In this document: one piece after another, positions 7,390 to 15,445 of the stretch
Layout: every line of letters starts with the position of its first letter
Numbering within the stretch: the stretch's first letter is position 1
From: Euryarchaeota archaeon UBA124
GTDB lineage: Archaea > Thermoplasmatota > Poseidoniia > Poseidoniales > Poseidoniaceae
Assembly (NCBI GenBank): GCA_002502215.1
Contig: DAPT01000024.1
Coordinates: forward strand, 580 to 25,525
DNA: 24,946 nt
Direction of reading: 5' to 3'
Made by a program: the position numbers and the translations under genes
Notes under the pieces: model-generated
What the model saw: the letters and a program-made list of their open reading frames with translations, nothing else
What the model was told of the DNA's origin: nothing
Database searches by the model: none

Positions 7390-8682
7390 ATGGATCGAAC
7401 GAAATCTGACAACATGCACAGTGTCGCAATCGAACATCTTGTCGGAGGCGTGAATTCGCCTGTCCGAGCGTTCAAATCTGTCCATGGGAACCCAATCTAC
7501 TTCGATAAGGCGTCTGGCGCCCATGTCACAGACATTGATGGGAACGTGCTTGTTGATTTTGTCCAATCATGGGGACCTTTGATTCATGGACATTCGCACC
7601 CAGAAATAATTGGGGCAGTCCACGAAAAGATGCTCAATGGAACCTCATTTGGTGCACCACACCTCGGCGAAATCGAATTAGCAAAAAAGGTCAAAAATCG
7701 ATTTAAACACATGGACAAGGTCCGCTTCGTTTCATCTGGAACGGAAGCTGTGATGAGTGCTGTTCGCCTCGCAAGAGGCTACACAGGACGTGACCTGTTG
7801 GTCAAGTTTGAGGGGTGCTATCATGGGCACGTCGACTCACTTATGGTCTCCTCCGGTAGCGGTCTTGCAACCTTTGGAATTGCCAGCAGTCCGGGCATTC
7901 CAAACGACACCGTTGCTACAACACTGATCTGTCCCCTCGATGACATCGAGGCTGTGGAATTTTTGTTCCGAGAACACGGTGACGAAATCGCCGCAATCAT
8001 CATCGAACCGCTCCCAGCAAACAATGGCCTTCTCATCCAGCGCAGTGAGTTCCTTTCTCGACTCCGCTCTCTTTGCGATGATCACGACTCATTGCTGATT
8101 TTTGATGAAGTTATCAGTGGATTTCGATTCAAGCACGGAAGTTATTCCGATATTTGTGGCGTAACCCCGGACATTACTGCTCTTGGCAAGGTTATCGGAG
8201 GCGGTCTCCCTGTTGGAGCATATGGTGCGCGAGATGAAATCATGCAAAAGTTGTCACCACTCGGACCCGTTTACCAGGCGGGTACGCTCTCTGGAAACCC
8301 GCTTGCCATGGCTGCGGGTGCAAAGACACTTGACCTCCTCGATGAGCAAGCATATGATTACTTGGAAGAACTAGGGGCGTTCATGGAGGAACGAGTCGGT
8401 TCCGTTTTGGAGAAGCACGGCTATCCAATGCGATTGGTCCGTATGGAAAGCTTGTTTTGGTTTTCACCGGGTGATGCAGACCCAGCAATCCGTGCTGACC
8501 ACATCCCAAAAGACGCCGGATCATTGTATGCCGATGTACATCGTGAGTTGCTTGACCGTGGCTACATGCTTGCACCATCTGCATACGAGATTGGGTTCCT
8601 GTCAACGTCACACGATGAATCGCACATCCTCGGATTTGTCGAAGCCCTCGATGACTCCCTGTCAAATTTGGATTGGTCATGA
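7390..8682 (+). CDS. hemL: Glutamate-1-semialdehyde 2,1-aminomutase
   Basis: PLP-dependent aminomutase (430 aa) that converts glutamate-1-semialdehyde, the HemA product, to 5-aminolevulinate. Family motifs: GGVNSPVRAFKSV at the N terminus, the SSGTEAVMSAVRLARG phosphate-binding region, KFEGCYHGHVDS, FDEVISGFR, and the PLP lysine in ALGKVIGGGLPVGAYG (Lys267). Length is the usual one. The gene starts 9 nt after hemB, with a weak gagatgag purine stretch upstream. Its stop overlaps the hemE start in an atga arrangement, so hemE is probably translated by re-initiation. Together with hemA it shows that this organism makes 5-aminolevulinate from glutamyl-tRNA rather than from glycine. Confidence 0.97.
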   Translation: MDRTKSDNMHSVAIEHLVGGVNSPVRAFKSVHGNPIYFDKASGAHVTDIDGNVLVDFVQSWGPLIHGHSHPEIIGAVHEKMLNGTSFGAPHLGEIELAKKVKNRFKHMDKVRFVSSGTEAVMSAVRLARGYTGRDLLVKFEGCYHGHVDSLMVSSGSGLATFGIASSPGIPNDTVATTLICPLDDIEAVEFLFREHGDEIAAIIIEPLPANNGLLIQRSEFLSRLRSLCDDHDSLLIFDEVISGFRFKHGSYSDICGVTPDITALGKVIGGGLPVGAYGARDEIMQKLSPLGPVYQAGTLSGNPLAMAAGAKTLDLLDEQAYDYLEELGAFMEERVGSVLEKHGYPMRLVRMESLFWFSPGDADPAIRADHIPKDAGSLYADVHRELLDRGYMLAPSAYEIGFLSTSHDESHILGFVEALDDSLSNLDWS

Positions 8683-9710
8683 TGAATGGCAAGCAACGAA
8701 TTGTTTCGGCTCTCAATCTGGAACCAGTCGACCGCACGCCTGTGTGGTTCATGCGCCAAGCTGGCCGCCACCTTCCAGAGTACAGAGCGCTTGCGGCTGA
8801 ACATTCCTTCTGGGAACGATGCATGGACATTGATCTTTGCACAACCATTACCATGCAACCAATTCATCGCTACAAAACGATTGATGCTGCCATCATTTTT
8901 AGTGACATACTCACACCTCTACCTGCTCTTGGGTACGAAGTTGAATACGGAGGAGGAATTCGAATCGACCCGTTCACGTTCGAAGACGTTGATGATTGGT
9001 CAAAATTTTCTGCTCGCAAACATGCACCCTGGGCAGCAGACGGTTTGCGAGCCATTGGGGAAGAGAACGCTGAGATTGCACGCTTAGGGTTTGTAGGCTG
9101 TCCATGGACCACTTCGATGTACCTCATGGCAGGCGGAACAGGGGACAAGGAATTCCATTCGACTCGAGCCAAGGTGTACTCAAACCCAGAAGAGGCGATG
9201 AGGGTCTTGTTTTCAGTTGCAGATGCTGTTGGAGATTTGCTTGCAGACCAAGTTAATCATGGCGGTGCAGATGCAGTGCAGATGTTCGATACATGGGCAG
9301 GACTTCTTTCTGACAGCGATTATCGCACGTACGCAAAACCTGCAACGAAGCGAGCAATCGAAGTGTTTCGAAGCAAAGCAAATCGTCATGTCCCATTGAT
9401 TCACTACGCCAAAGGTAGTGCCCATTTGCATCATGAGATTCGAACACTCGATGTCAATGCAATCTCGTTGGATTGGAGAGATGATTTGCACGCAAACCGA
9501 ACGCAATACGGCAGTGAATTTGCTTTCCAAGGCAACCTCGATCCTTCGAGAATGCACGGTTCTCCAGAAGCGGCGCAGGAGGCTGCCAAAAGGGTCTTGA
9601 CCAGCGCTGGAGAGAAGCCTGGTCACATCTTCAATCTCGGGCACGGGTTCTCTCCTGGTGCACGAGTCGAATGTGTTGAAGCTGTTCTTCGTACAATTAC
9701 AGGTGATTGA
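8679..9710 (+). CDS. hemE: Uroporphyrinogen decarboxylase
   Basis: Cofactor-free enzyme (343 aa) that removes four acetate carboxyls from uroporphyrinogen III to give coproporphyrinogen III. The signature PVWFMRQAGRHLPEYR (about 21-36) and the second signature region GFVGCPWTTSMYLM are both present, as is the catalytic aspartate in IIFSDILTP (Asp76). ATG 8679 forms a 4-nt overlap with the hemL stop; ATG 8682 is one codon later and equally possible. Its presence matters for pathway choice: the siroheme route of most archaea does not need HemE, so this gene commits uroporphyrinogen to the protoporphyrin branch. hemF follows immediately, with its start at or just before the hemE stop. Confidence 0.96.
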   Translation: MMNGKQRIVSALNLEPVDRTPVWFMRQAGRHLPEYRALAAEHSFWERCMDIDLCTTITMQPIHRYKTIDAAIIFSDILTPLPALGYEVEYGGGIRIDPFTFEDVDDWSKFSARKHAPWAADGLRAIGEENAEIARLGFVGCPWTTSMYLMAGGTGDKEFHSTRAKVYSNPEEAMRVLFSVADAVGDLLADQVNHGGADAVQMFDTWAGLLSDSDYRTYAKPATKRAIEVFRSKANRHVPLIHYAKGSAHLHHEIRTLDVNAISLDWRDDLHANRTQYGSEFAFQGNLDPSRMHGSPEAAQEAAKRVLTSAGEKPGHIFNLGHGFSPGARVECVEAVLRTITGD

Positions 9711-9711
9711 G

Positions 9712-10623
9712 TTGCGCGAACAAATGGTCGAGATGGTTCATCTCTTGCAAGACCGTATTTGCGAGGCAATCTCAGACATTGACGAGACCAATTATCGGGA
9801 AGATGAATGGACTCGAGAAGAGGGAGGCGGTGGCCGAAGTCGGGTTTTCTCAGAGGGCAAAGTCTTCGAAAAAGCTGGCGTTAATGTCAGCGTTGTTTAC
9901 GGAACGCTGCGTCCAGAAGCTGCTGAAAAAATGGGCGGTGGCCATCAACTCGAAGGAAACGATTTGGATTTTTTTGCCACAGGAATCAGTCTAGTTCTCC
10001 ATCCAAACAATCCAATGGCCCCTACAGTTCACGCCAATTATCGGTATTTTGAGCGTGGCTCAGGAGAAATTGAGGGAAGTTGGTGGTTTGGCGGCGGAGC
10101 TGATTTGACGCCTTCTTATCTCTTTGAGGAGGATGCAATTCATTTTCACAAGGTCCACAAAGAAGCATGCGATCGTCATTCAATAGCAGACTACAGGCAT
10201 TTCAAGGAATGGTGTGATTCCTATTTCCATATTCCACATCGGAACGAGGGTCGTGGTGTAGGTGGAATCTTCTTTGACGATATGCACGGTTCAACCAAAT
10301 TGGAATGCTTCGAATTTGTAGAGGATTGTGCAAACCAATTTCTCGCTGCATATCTACCAATCCTCGAACGGCGGAAAGATTTGCCTTACACATCGAATCA
10401 AAAGGCATGGCAGCAAATGCGACGTGGGCGTTATGTCGAATTCAATCTCGTTTACGATCGTGGGACAAAGTTTGGACTAACTACCAACGGCCGGATTGAG
10501 AGCATCCTGATGTCCTTGCCATTGACCGCAAGGTGGGAATACTGCCATGAAGTTGAGGTTGGTACTGAAGAAGAACGATTGCTCAAAGTCCTTCAAGAAC
10601 CCGTTAACTGGCTGGGTGTGTGA
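9712..10623 (+). CDS. hemF: Oxygen-dependent coproporphyrinogen III oxidase
   Basis: Uses O2 to convert two propionates of coproporphyrinogen III to vinyl groups, giving protoporphyrinogen IX. Highly typical: EEGGGGRSRVF, GVNVSVVYG, MAPTVHANYRYFE, WWFGGGADLTPSYLFEED, YFHIPHRNEGRGVGGIFFDD and RGRYVEFNLVYDRGTKFGL. The start is uncertain. TTG 9712 was chosen because aggtgat sits 5 nt upstream and the protein then begins about where bacterial HemF proteins do (303 aa); GTG 9703 (overlapping the hemE stop) and ATG 9724 are alternatives. The 3' end overlaps the following oxidase gene by 8 nt. An enzyme with an absolute need for oxygen shows an aerobic lifestyle; no HemN/HemZ-type radical SAM alternative is seen in the window. 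Confidence 0.95.
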   Translation: MREQMVEMVHLLQDRICEAISDIDETNYREDEWTREEGGGGRSRVFSEGKVFEKAGVNVSVVYGTLRPEAAEKMGGGHQLEGNDLDFFATGISLVLHPNNPMAPTVHANYRYFERGSGEIEGSWWFGGGADLTPSYLFEEDAIHFHKVHKEACDRHSIADYRHFKEWCDSYFHIPHRNEGRGVGGIFFDDMHGSTKLECFEFVEDCANQFLAAYLPILERRKDLPYTSNQKAWQQMRRGRYVEFNLVYDRGTKFGLTTNGRIESILMSLPLTARWEYCHEVEVGTEEERLLKVLQEPVNWLGV

Positions 10624-11884
10624 TTCATTGTTCACCGTTGAGGATTGGGTACGTTACGGCGACGAACTCCGACGACCCCTCCTTGTTACGCCAAAATTAT
10701 CGCAATCAACCAAACTGTGCATCGTCGGAGGTGGCCTTTCTGGCCTGTCGATTGCGTACCGAATCGCAACCAAAAGGCCGGACATTGAAATCGAGATATT
10801 GGAGCGAACAGAGCGATGCGGTGGAACGGTTGAAACATGGTCTGAAGGCGAGTGGTTGTGCGATGTTGCAGTCAATGCAGCAAGACCGCATCCTTCGTTT
10901 TGGCGACTTGCGAAAGACCTCGGGCTTGAGAATGTTTTTTCTGAATCCAATCCAAAAGCGACCTCTCGTTGGCTGTTTCTGAACAAGAAAAAGTCAAGAC
11001 TTTCGCTTCTGACTGCCCTCAAAATGGGGCCTCTTCGATTGCTTCGTTCAGTACGCTCGTCAAGAAGTGGGGGCAAGTCCATTGCTGAAATCATTCCAAA
11101 CCAGTCTGTTGCTGATGCGATGACACTTGGAATTGTGAACGATGTCTCACGCAATGTTGACGCTGATTTTCTGATGCCTTCAATGACAAGATTCGGTGAA
11201 AATCCACCGATTAAATGGTCGAAAATCAAGAAAATGATGAAACAATCATACCCACTCTTTGCACCCCGAAAAGGTTCGATTGCGTCATTCGCGGGTGGTA
11301 TGCAAACACTGATTGATGCACTAGTCGCTCAACTCGGTCAACTTAGGAATGTACAAATCCACTATCAGCAGCAGTTCGATAACCCTGAACAAGTCGCCCT
11401 TGAACAAAATCTACCAATTCACTCGATCATTTGGTGTGCGCCCCTTGACAGGACAGCAGAGAATCAAACTGAATTGGATGTTTACGCCGTTGGTTATGCT
11501 TCAAAGGACATTACTACTGTTCCAATTGGTTATGGGACTCTTATTCCAGATGATGAAATCCCGGTAAGTGGCATTCTTCATGAAAGCGATGTTCATACGA
11601 CTTCAAGAGCACCTGCGAACCACAGATTGTTCAGAATTATGGCACCACGCAGTCGAGGGGGAGATGAGATTGCAGTTCGCAACAGTCTCAAACGGATTCT
11701 ATCTGCCAAAGAACCCATTTTATTCAAAAAGATTGGACATCGTAGTATACCAAGTTACAATCCAGGATATATGTCAACATTTGATGACAATCACCGAAGT
11801 TATACACGAGCGGGTTGGTTTTTCAGTGGCGTTTCAGTAACGCACGTCGTTGCAGAAGCAGAGCGGATCGCTGACCAGTTCTAG
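10616..11884 (+). CDS. hemY: Protoporphyrinogen oxidase, FAD-dependent HemY type
   Basis: Flavoprotein (about 422 aa) predicted to oxidise protoporphyrinogen IX to protoporphyrin IX with O2, named hemY, hemG or pgoX in different schemes. Seen in the sequence: a dinucleotide fold KLCIVGGGLSGLSIAYRIA followed by an acidic strand and GGTVETW, a central SIASFAGGMQTLIDAL segment typical of HemY, and a C-terminal FAD motif in AGWFFSGVSVTHVVAEAERIA. The assignment over a generic amine oxidase rests on these plus its place between hemF and hemH. The start is unsure: GTG 10616 overlaps the hemF stop by 8 nt, TTG 10628 lies after it, and ATG 10547 would overlap hemF by 77 nt. All leave 30 or more residues before the FAD motif, longer than usual. 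The stop codon shares a CTAG with the convergent hemH stop. Confidence 0.88.
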   Translation: MCDSLFTVEDWVRYGDELRRPLLVTPKLSQSTKLCIVGGGLSGLSIAYRIATKRPDIEIEILERTERCGGTVETWSEGEWLCDVAVNAARPHPSFWRLAKDLGLENVFSESNPKATSRWLFLNKKKSRLSLLTALKMGPLRLLRSVRSSRSGGKSIAEIIPNQSVADAMTLGIVNDVSRNVDADFLMPSMTRFGENPPIKWSKIKKMMKQSYPLFAPRKGSIASFAGGMQTLIDALVAQLGQLRNVQIHYQQQFDNPEQVALEQNLPIHSIIWCAPLDRTAENQTELDVYAVGYASKDITTVPIGYGTLIPDDEIPVSGILHESDVHTTSRAPANHRLFRIMAPRSRGGDEIAVRNSLKRILSAKEPILFKKIGHRSIPSYNPGYMSTFDDNHRSYTRAGWFFSGVSVTHVVAEAERIADQF

Positions 11885-12909
11885 GCGATGTTTAGGTCAA
11901 GACGTTTTTTCACCAGCGATTCTAGGCCGTCAATCCACTGATCGTTGTCATTCAAACATTTCACAACAGTAAGTTCTTCTCCACCCATCTCGATGAAATC
12001 CTCACGCAGTTCAATATCCAACTCTTCCAATGTTTCTAGCCCATCTGCGAGGAATGCGGGTGCAACAACAACGATCTTTTTGATGCCTCGATTGACGAGC
12101 TCCTTCACCTTGTTCGTCGTCGACGGTTCAAGCCACTTCACGGGCCCAAGTCGACTTTGGTAACTCATGGACCATTGATCCGTTTGCAGACCAAGTTTTT
12201 CAACAACTGATGAGGTTGTTTCGCTGCAATGCCGTCCGTAGCATAGTGCGTTCGCATCGCAAGCAATCTCACAGCAGTTTTCCACCTTTTGACAATGCTT
12301 TTTCGATGAATCAATTCGCTTGACGTGCGAAATTGGTAAGCCATGATATGAAAACAGAAGGTGTGTATCAGCACCCAAGTGTGGGCGTATCGACTCGGCC
12401 AATGGAACAATGAACTCATCCTCTGTTTCAAAATGCCCAAATTCGATAATGTCTGGAGTCCAGCCCATTTCGTTGAGGTGCTTGTAGGCATGTTTGACCG
12501 ACGACTCGGTCGTTGCTTGTGCATAGTGTGGGAACAACGGGGCCAGCAGCAGGCGGGTTACGCCTTGGTTTCGAAGGCTCTCGAGTGCTGAACGGATACT
12601 TGGGTTCCCGTATCGCATACCAACGATGCACGGAGAGTCCTCCATCCGAATCTGTAGCTTGTCACATATTCGCTGTGTGTACACGCGCAGTGGAGAGCCT
12701 CCATCCATCCAAATGCTGTCGTAACGTGGTGCAATCTTTTTTGGTCTGGTGCGAAGAATTATCCCGCGAACGAGTAGATGACGCAGAGGTGCAGGAATAT
12801 CAATGACGTCAGGATCGAGAAGAAACTCTCTGAGATAGGTCTTCACAGAGTCAACGGTTGGCTCATCAGGTGTCCCAACGTTCATGAGTAGAATACCATC
12901 ACGGCTCAT
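11881..12909 (-). CDS. hemH: Ferrochelatase
   Basis: Inserts Fe2+ into protoporphyrin IX, the last step to protoheme (342 aa). The metal-binding histidine lies in LFSYHGLP (His189) and the partner glutamate in FLADGLETLEEL (Glu292), both canonical. A cysteine-rich insert (Cys206, 212, 213, 217, 223, 228) follows the histidine motif; similar CC...CYxxxC segments occur in some bacterial ferrochelatases, and whether they hold a metal or Fe-S centre here cannot be told. It is the only heme gene on the minus strand. It converges on hemY and the two stop codons share the four bases CTAG. It lies 93 bp downstream of nrdA on the same strand, so it has either its own promoter or read-through from nrdBA. 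No Shine-Dalgarno precedes the ATG, consistent with a leaderless transcript. Confidence 0.96.
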   Translation of the reverse strand: MSRDGILLMNVGTPDEPTVDSVKTYLREFLLDPDVIDIPAPLRHLLVRGIILRTRPKKIAPRYDSIWMDGGSPLRVYTQRICDKLQIRMEDSPCIVGMRYGNPSIRSALESLRNQGVTRLLLAPLFPHYAQATTESSVKHAYKHLNEMGWTPDIIEFGHFETEDEFIVPLAESIRPHLGADTHLLFSYHGLPISHVKRIDSSKKHCQKVENCCEIACDANALCYGRHCSETTSSVVEKLGLQTDQWSMSYQSRLGPVKWLEPSTTNKVKELVNRGIKKIVVVAPAFLADGLETLEELDIELREDFIEMGGEELTVVKCLNDNDQWIDGLESLVKKRLDLNIA

Positions 12910-13002
12910 GGATTGTTGTCCAATCTTCTCAATGTAAAGTTATGTTTGCCAGTAATGGTCGAACCGAACATCTATTCGCGCATTCAACCAGTGTACGTGG
13001 CT
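12910..13002 (-). promoter_or_regulatory. nrdA-hemH intergenic region with a possible leaderless hemH promoter
   Basis: The gap of 93 bp between the nrdA stop and the hemH start holds, on the minus strand, an A/T-rich element (ctttacatt, complement of 12931-12939) centred about 26 bp before the hemH ATG. That is the spacing expected of an archaeal TATA box when transcription starts at the start codon itself. The absence of a ribosome binding site fits a leaderless mRNA. No clear poly-T terminator for nrdA is seen. The element is weakly TATA-like, so confidence is modest. Confidence 0.35.
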
Positions 13003-15387
13003 TCATGCACCACAACTTAGACAATCGTCAGGACTGTCAAGACTGCAGGCGATTTCTTCCATGGTTGTGAGTTCTGCACGTTCTGCAAGACCGTTGACGG
13101 TTGGATCGTTCTTTGCTTTGCTTTCAACAGTGAATTGGATTGCATCGGCAGCAGCCTTGGTTCGCAAATAGTACATACCTGTCTTGAGTCCTGACTTCCA
13201 CCCGTAGAAATGCATCGAACTTACCTTAGCAGCGTTTGCATCGATCATGTGTATGTTCATCGACTGACTCTGGTCAATGTAAGCACCACGATCAGCAGCC
13301 ATGTCAAGGACGTGGCGTTGCTTGATTTCCCAAGTTGTCTTGTACAGTTCTTTGATGGAATCTGGTATGCTAGCAATGGCTTGAATAGAGCCCTTATGTC
13401 GCAAGATTTCGTCTTTCAACTCCATGCTCCAGAGTCCTGACGAAATGAGATCGTTGACCAGGTGCTTGTTGAGAACAATAAATTCCCCAGAGAGTGTTCT
13501 TCGAACGTAAAGGTTCGATGTGAATGCTTCGAAGCATTCGTTGTTGCCGAGAATTTGGGATGTCGAAGCGGTTGGCATTGGGGCTACGAGGAGCGAATTA
13601 CGCATTCCCTTCTCCATGATCTCAGCTTTCAAAGAGTCCCAGTCCCAACGACCTGAATGCTCATTCATACCCCAAAGGTCGAATTGCAAAATGCCTTGAG
13701 ACGCAGGGGAACCTTCGAAGGTCGAATATGCTCCATCAACAACGGCTGCATCTTTGGATGCAGTGCACGCAGCGAAATAGATGGTTTCGAAAATTTCCTT
13801 GTTCAGTGCACGCGCCTCCGGGCTTTCAAAGGCCATGCCAAGCATTGCAAAAGTGTCGGCAAGTCCCTGAACACCAAGACCGATTGGCCGGTGACGCATG
13901 TTCGAGTTTCGCGCTTCCTCTACAGGGTAGTAGTTAACATCGATTACACGGTTGAGGTTACCTGTGGCGTGGTAGGTGACGTCGAACAAGAGATCGTGGT
14001 TAAACGAACCGTTTTCAACATACTTTGGAAGAGCGATTGAAGCGAGATTGCAAACTGCAACTTCGTCTTCAGAGGTGTATTCCATGATTTCAGTGCAAAG
14101 GTTGGACGAACGAATGGTTCCCAAATTCTTTTGATTGGACTTAAGATTCGCTGCGTCCTTGTAGAGCATGTACGGAGTTCCTGTTTCAATTTGCGCTTCG
14201 ACCACTTTGTCCCAAACCTCTCGGGCGGGGACGGTCTTACGGGCCAAGCCTTGAGATTCGTACGATTCGTAGAGTTGTTTGAACTCTTCACCGTATGCAT
14301 CCTGTAAGCCAGGGCACTCGTTTGGACAGAAGAAAGACCAGTCTGCGTTGGCTTCGACGCGCTGCATGAATAAGTCAGGTGTCCAAAGGGCATAGAACAA
14401 GTCTCGAGCGCGCATTTCCTCCTTACCGTGGTTCTTTCGAAGGTCGAGGAATTCGATCAAATCTGGGTGCCATGGTTCGAGATAGATCGCAATCGAACCC
14501 TTGCGCTTACCGCCACCTTGGTCAACGTACCGAGCTGTATCGTTGAAAACACGTAGCATTGGAACGATTCCGTTTGAGGTCCCGTTGGTCCCTTTGATGT
14601 AGGAGCCTTTGGCGCGGATGTGATGAATGGAAAGACCGATTCCACCGGCAGACTTTGAAATTAAAGCGCATTGCTTGAGTGTATCATAAATGCCGTGAAG
14701 TGAATCATCTTGCATGGTTAGAAGGAAACAAGAGGACATCTGTGGCATTGGAGTTCCGGAGTTGAACAGTGTAGGGGTTGCGTGAGTGAAGTACCCGTTT
14801 GACATCAAATCATAGGTTCGTAGGGCTTTCTCAATGTCACCATGGTGGATACCGACTGCAACACGCATGAGCATGTGTTGTGGTCGCTCAGCAATCTCTC
14901 CATCAAGACGAAGAAGATAGGAACGCTCAAGGGTCTTAAATCCGAAATAATCGTAGTTGAAGTCGCGTTCATAATCGATGTGGTTGTTCAAAACTTCAGC
15001 GTTGGCCATGATGACATCATAGACTTCTTCTGAGATGAGTGGAGCGTGTTTCTTTGATTCAGGATCAATGTATTCTCGCAAGTCTGTGATTACATCGGTG
15101 AAAACACCCTTGGTTGAACGGTGGAGGTCGTCGACACTAATGCGAGCGGCGAGCTTACTGTAATCAGGGTGATGAGAAACCAATGAGGCAGCGGTTTCTG
15201 CAGCGAGTTGATCGAGTTCTCGAGTTGTTACGCCGTCGTAGAGACCTTCGATGGTGAGTTTGGTTAGAGTTGTAGGGTCAACCCAATTTGGGTCAAGTCC
15301 CTCAGCCAGACGTCGTAGTTTGTCCAAAATCGCATCGAATCGTACATCTTCTCTCTCCCCTTTTCTGTTTACAACTTGCATGGTCAT
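13003..15387 (-). CDS. nrdA: Ribonucleoside-diphosphate reductase, large subunit (class I, eukaryote-like R1)
   Basis: Catalytic subunit (794 aa) that reduces ribonucleoside diphosphates to deoxyribonucleotides. An ATP-cone begins the protein (MQVVNRKGEREDVRFDAI), giving overall activity control by ATP/dATP. Active-site residues are Cys220 (MSSCFLL), Asn429-Cys431-Glu433 (NLCTE) and Cys446 (AVCNLAS); the C-terminal redox shuttle is CLSCGA (Cys789, Cys792). From remembered numbering of human RRM1 (Cys218, Asn427, Cys429, Glu431, Cys444, Cys787, Cys790; 792 aa), every site is offset by exactly 2, so there is no net insertion or deletion between them. The tail IACSLDSPDDCLSCGA also closely resembles the RRM1 tail. 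The gene lies 58 nt downstream of nrdB with a gaggcaaa site. ATG 15381 is an alternative start. It has no intein. Confidence 0.97.
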   Translation of the reverse strand: MTMQVVNRKGEREDVRFDAILDKLRRLAEGLDPNWVDPTTLTKLTIEGLYDGVTTRELDQLAAETAASLVSHHPDYSKLAARISVDDLHRSTKGVFTDVITDLREYIDPESKKHAPLISEEVYDVIMANAEVLNNHIDYERDFNYDYFGFKTLERSYLLRLDGEIAERPQHMLMRVAVGIHHGDIEKALRTYDLMSNGYFTHATPTLFNSGTPMPQMSSCFLLTMQDDSLHGIYDTLKQCALISKSAGGIGLSIHHIRAKGSYIKGTNGTSNGIVPMLRVFNDTARYVDQGGGKRKGSIAIYLEPWHPDLIEFLDLRKNHGKEEMRARDLFYALWTPDLFMQRVEANADWSFFCPNECPGLQDAYGEEFKQLYESYESQGLARKTVPAREVWDKVVEAQIETGTPYMLYKDAANLKSNQKNLGTIRSSNLCTEIMEYTSEDEVAVCNLASIALPKYVENGSFNHDLLFDVTYHATGNLNRVIDVNYYPVEEARNSNMRHRPIGLGVQGLADTFAMLGMAFESPEARALNKEIFETIYFAACTASKDAAVVDGAYSTFEGSPASQGILQFDLWGMNEHSGRWDWDSLKAEIMEKGMRNSLLVAPMPTASTSQILGNNECFEAFTSNLYVRRTLSGEFIVLNKHLVNDLISSGLWSMELKDEILRHKGSIQAIASIPDSIKELYKTTWEIKQRHVLDMAADRGAYIDQSQSMNIHMIDANAAKVSSMHFYGWKSGLKTGMYYLRTKAAADAIQFTVESKAKNDPTVNGLAERAELTTMEEIACSLDSPDDCLSCGA

Positions 15388-15445
15388 TTTGCCTCATCTC
15401 CTGCTCGTTTCGGTGCGTGCGTATCTCCCTTTGTTCGCGGTCGGT

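Noticed and set aside
10654..11229. Long open frame antisense to the HemY gene
   Set aside because: Translation is low-complexity Ser/Arg-rich with no motifs, and it lies wholly opposite a well-supported gene; a codon-bias shadow.
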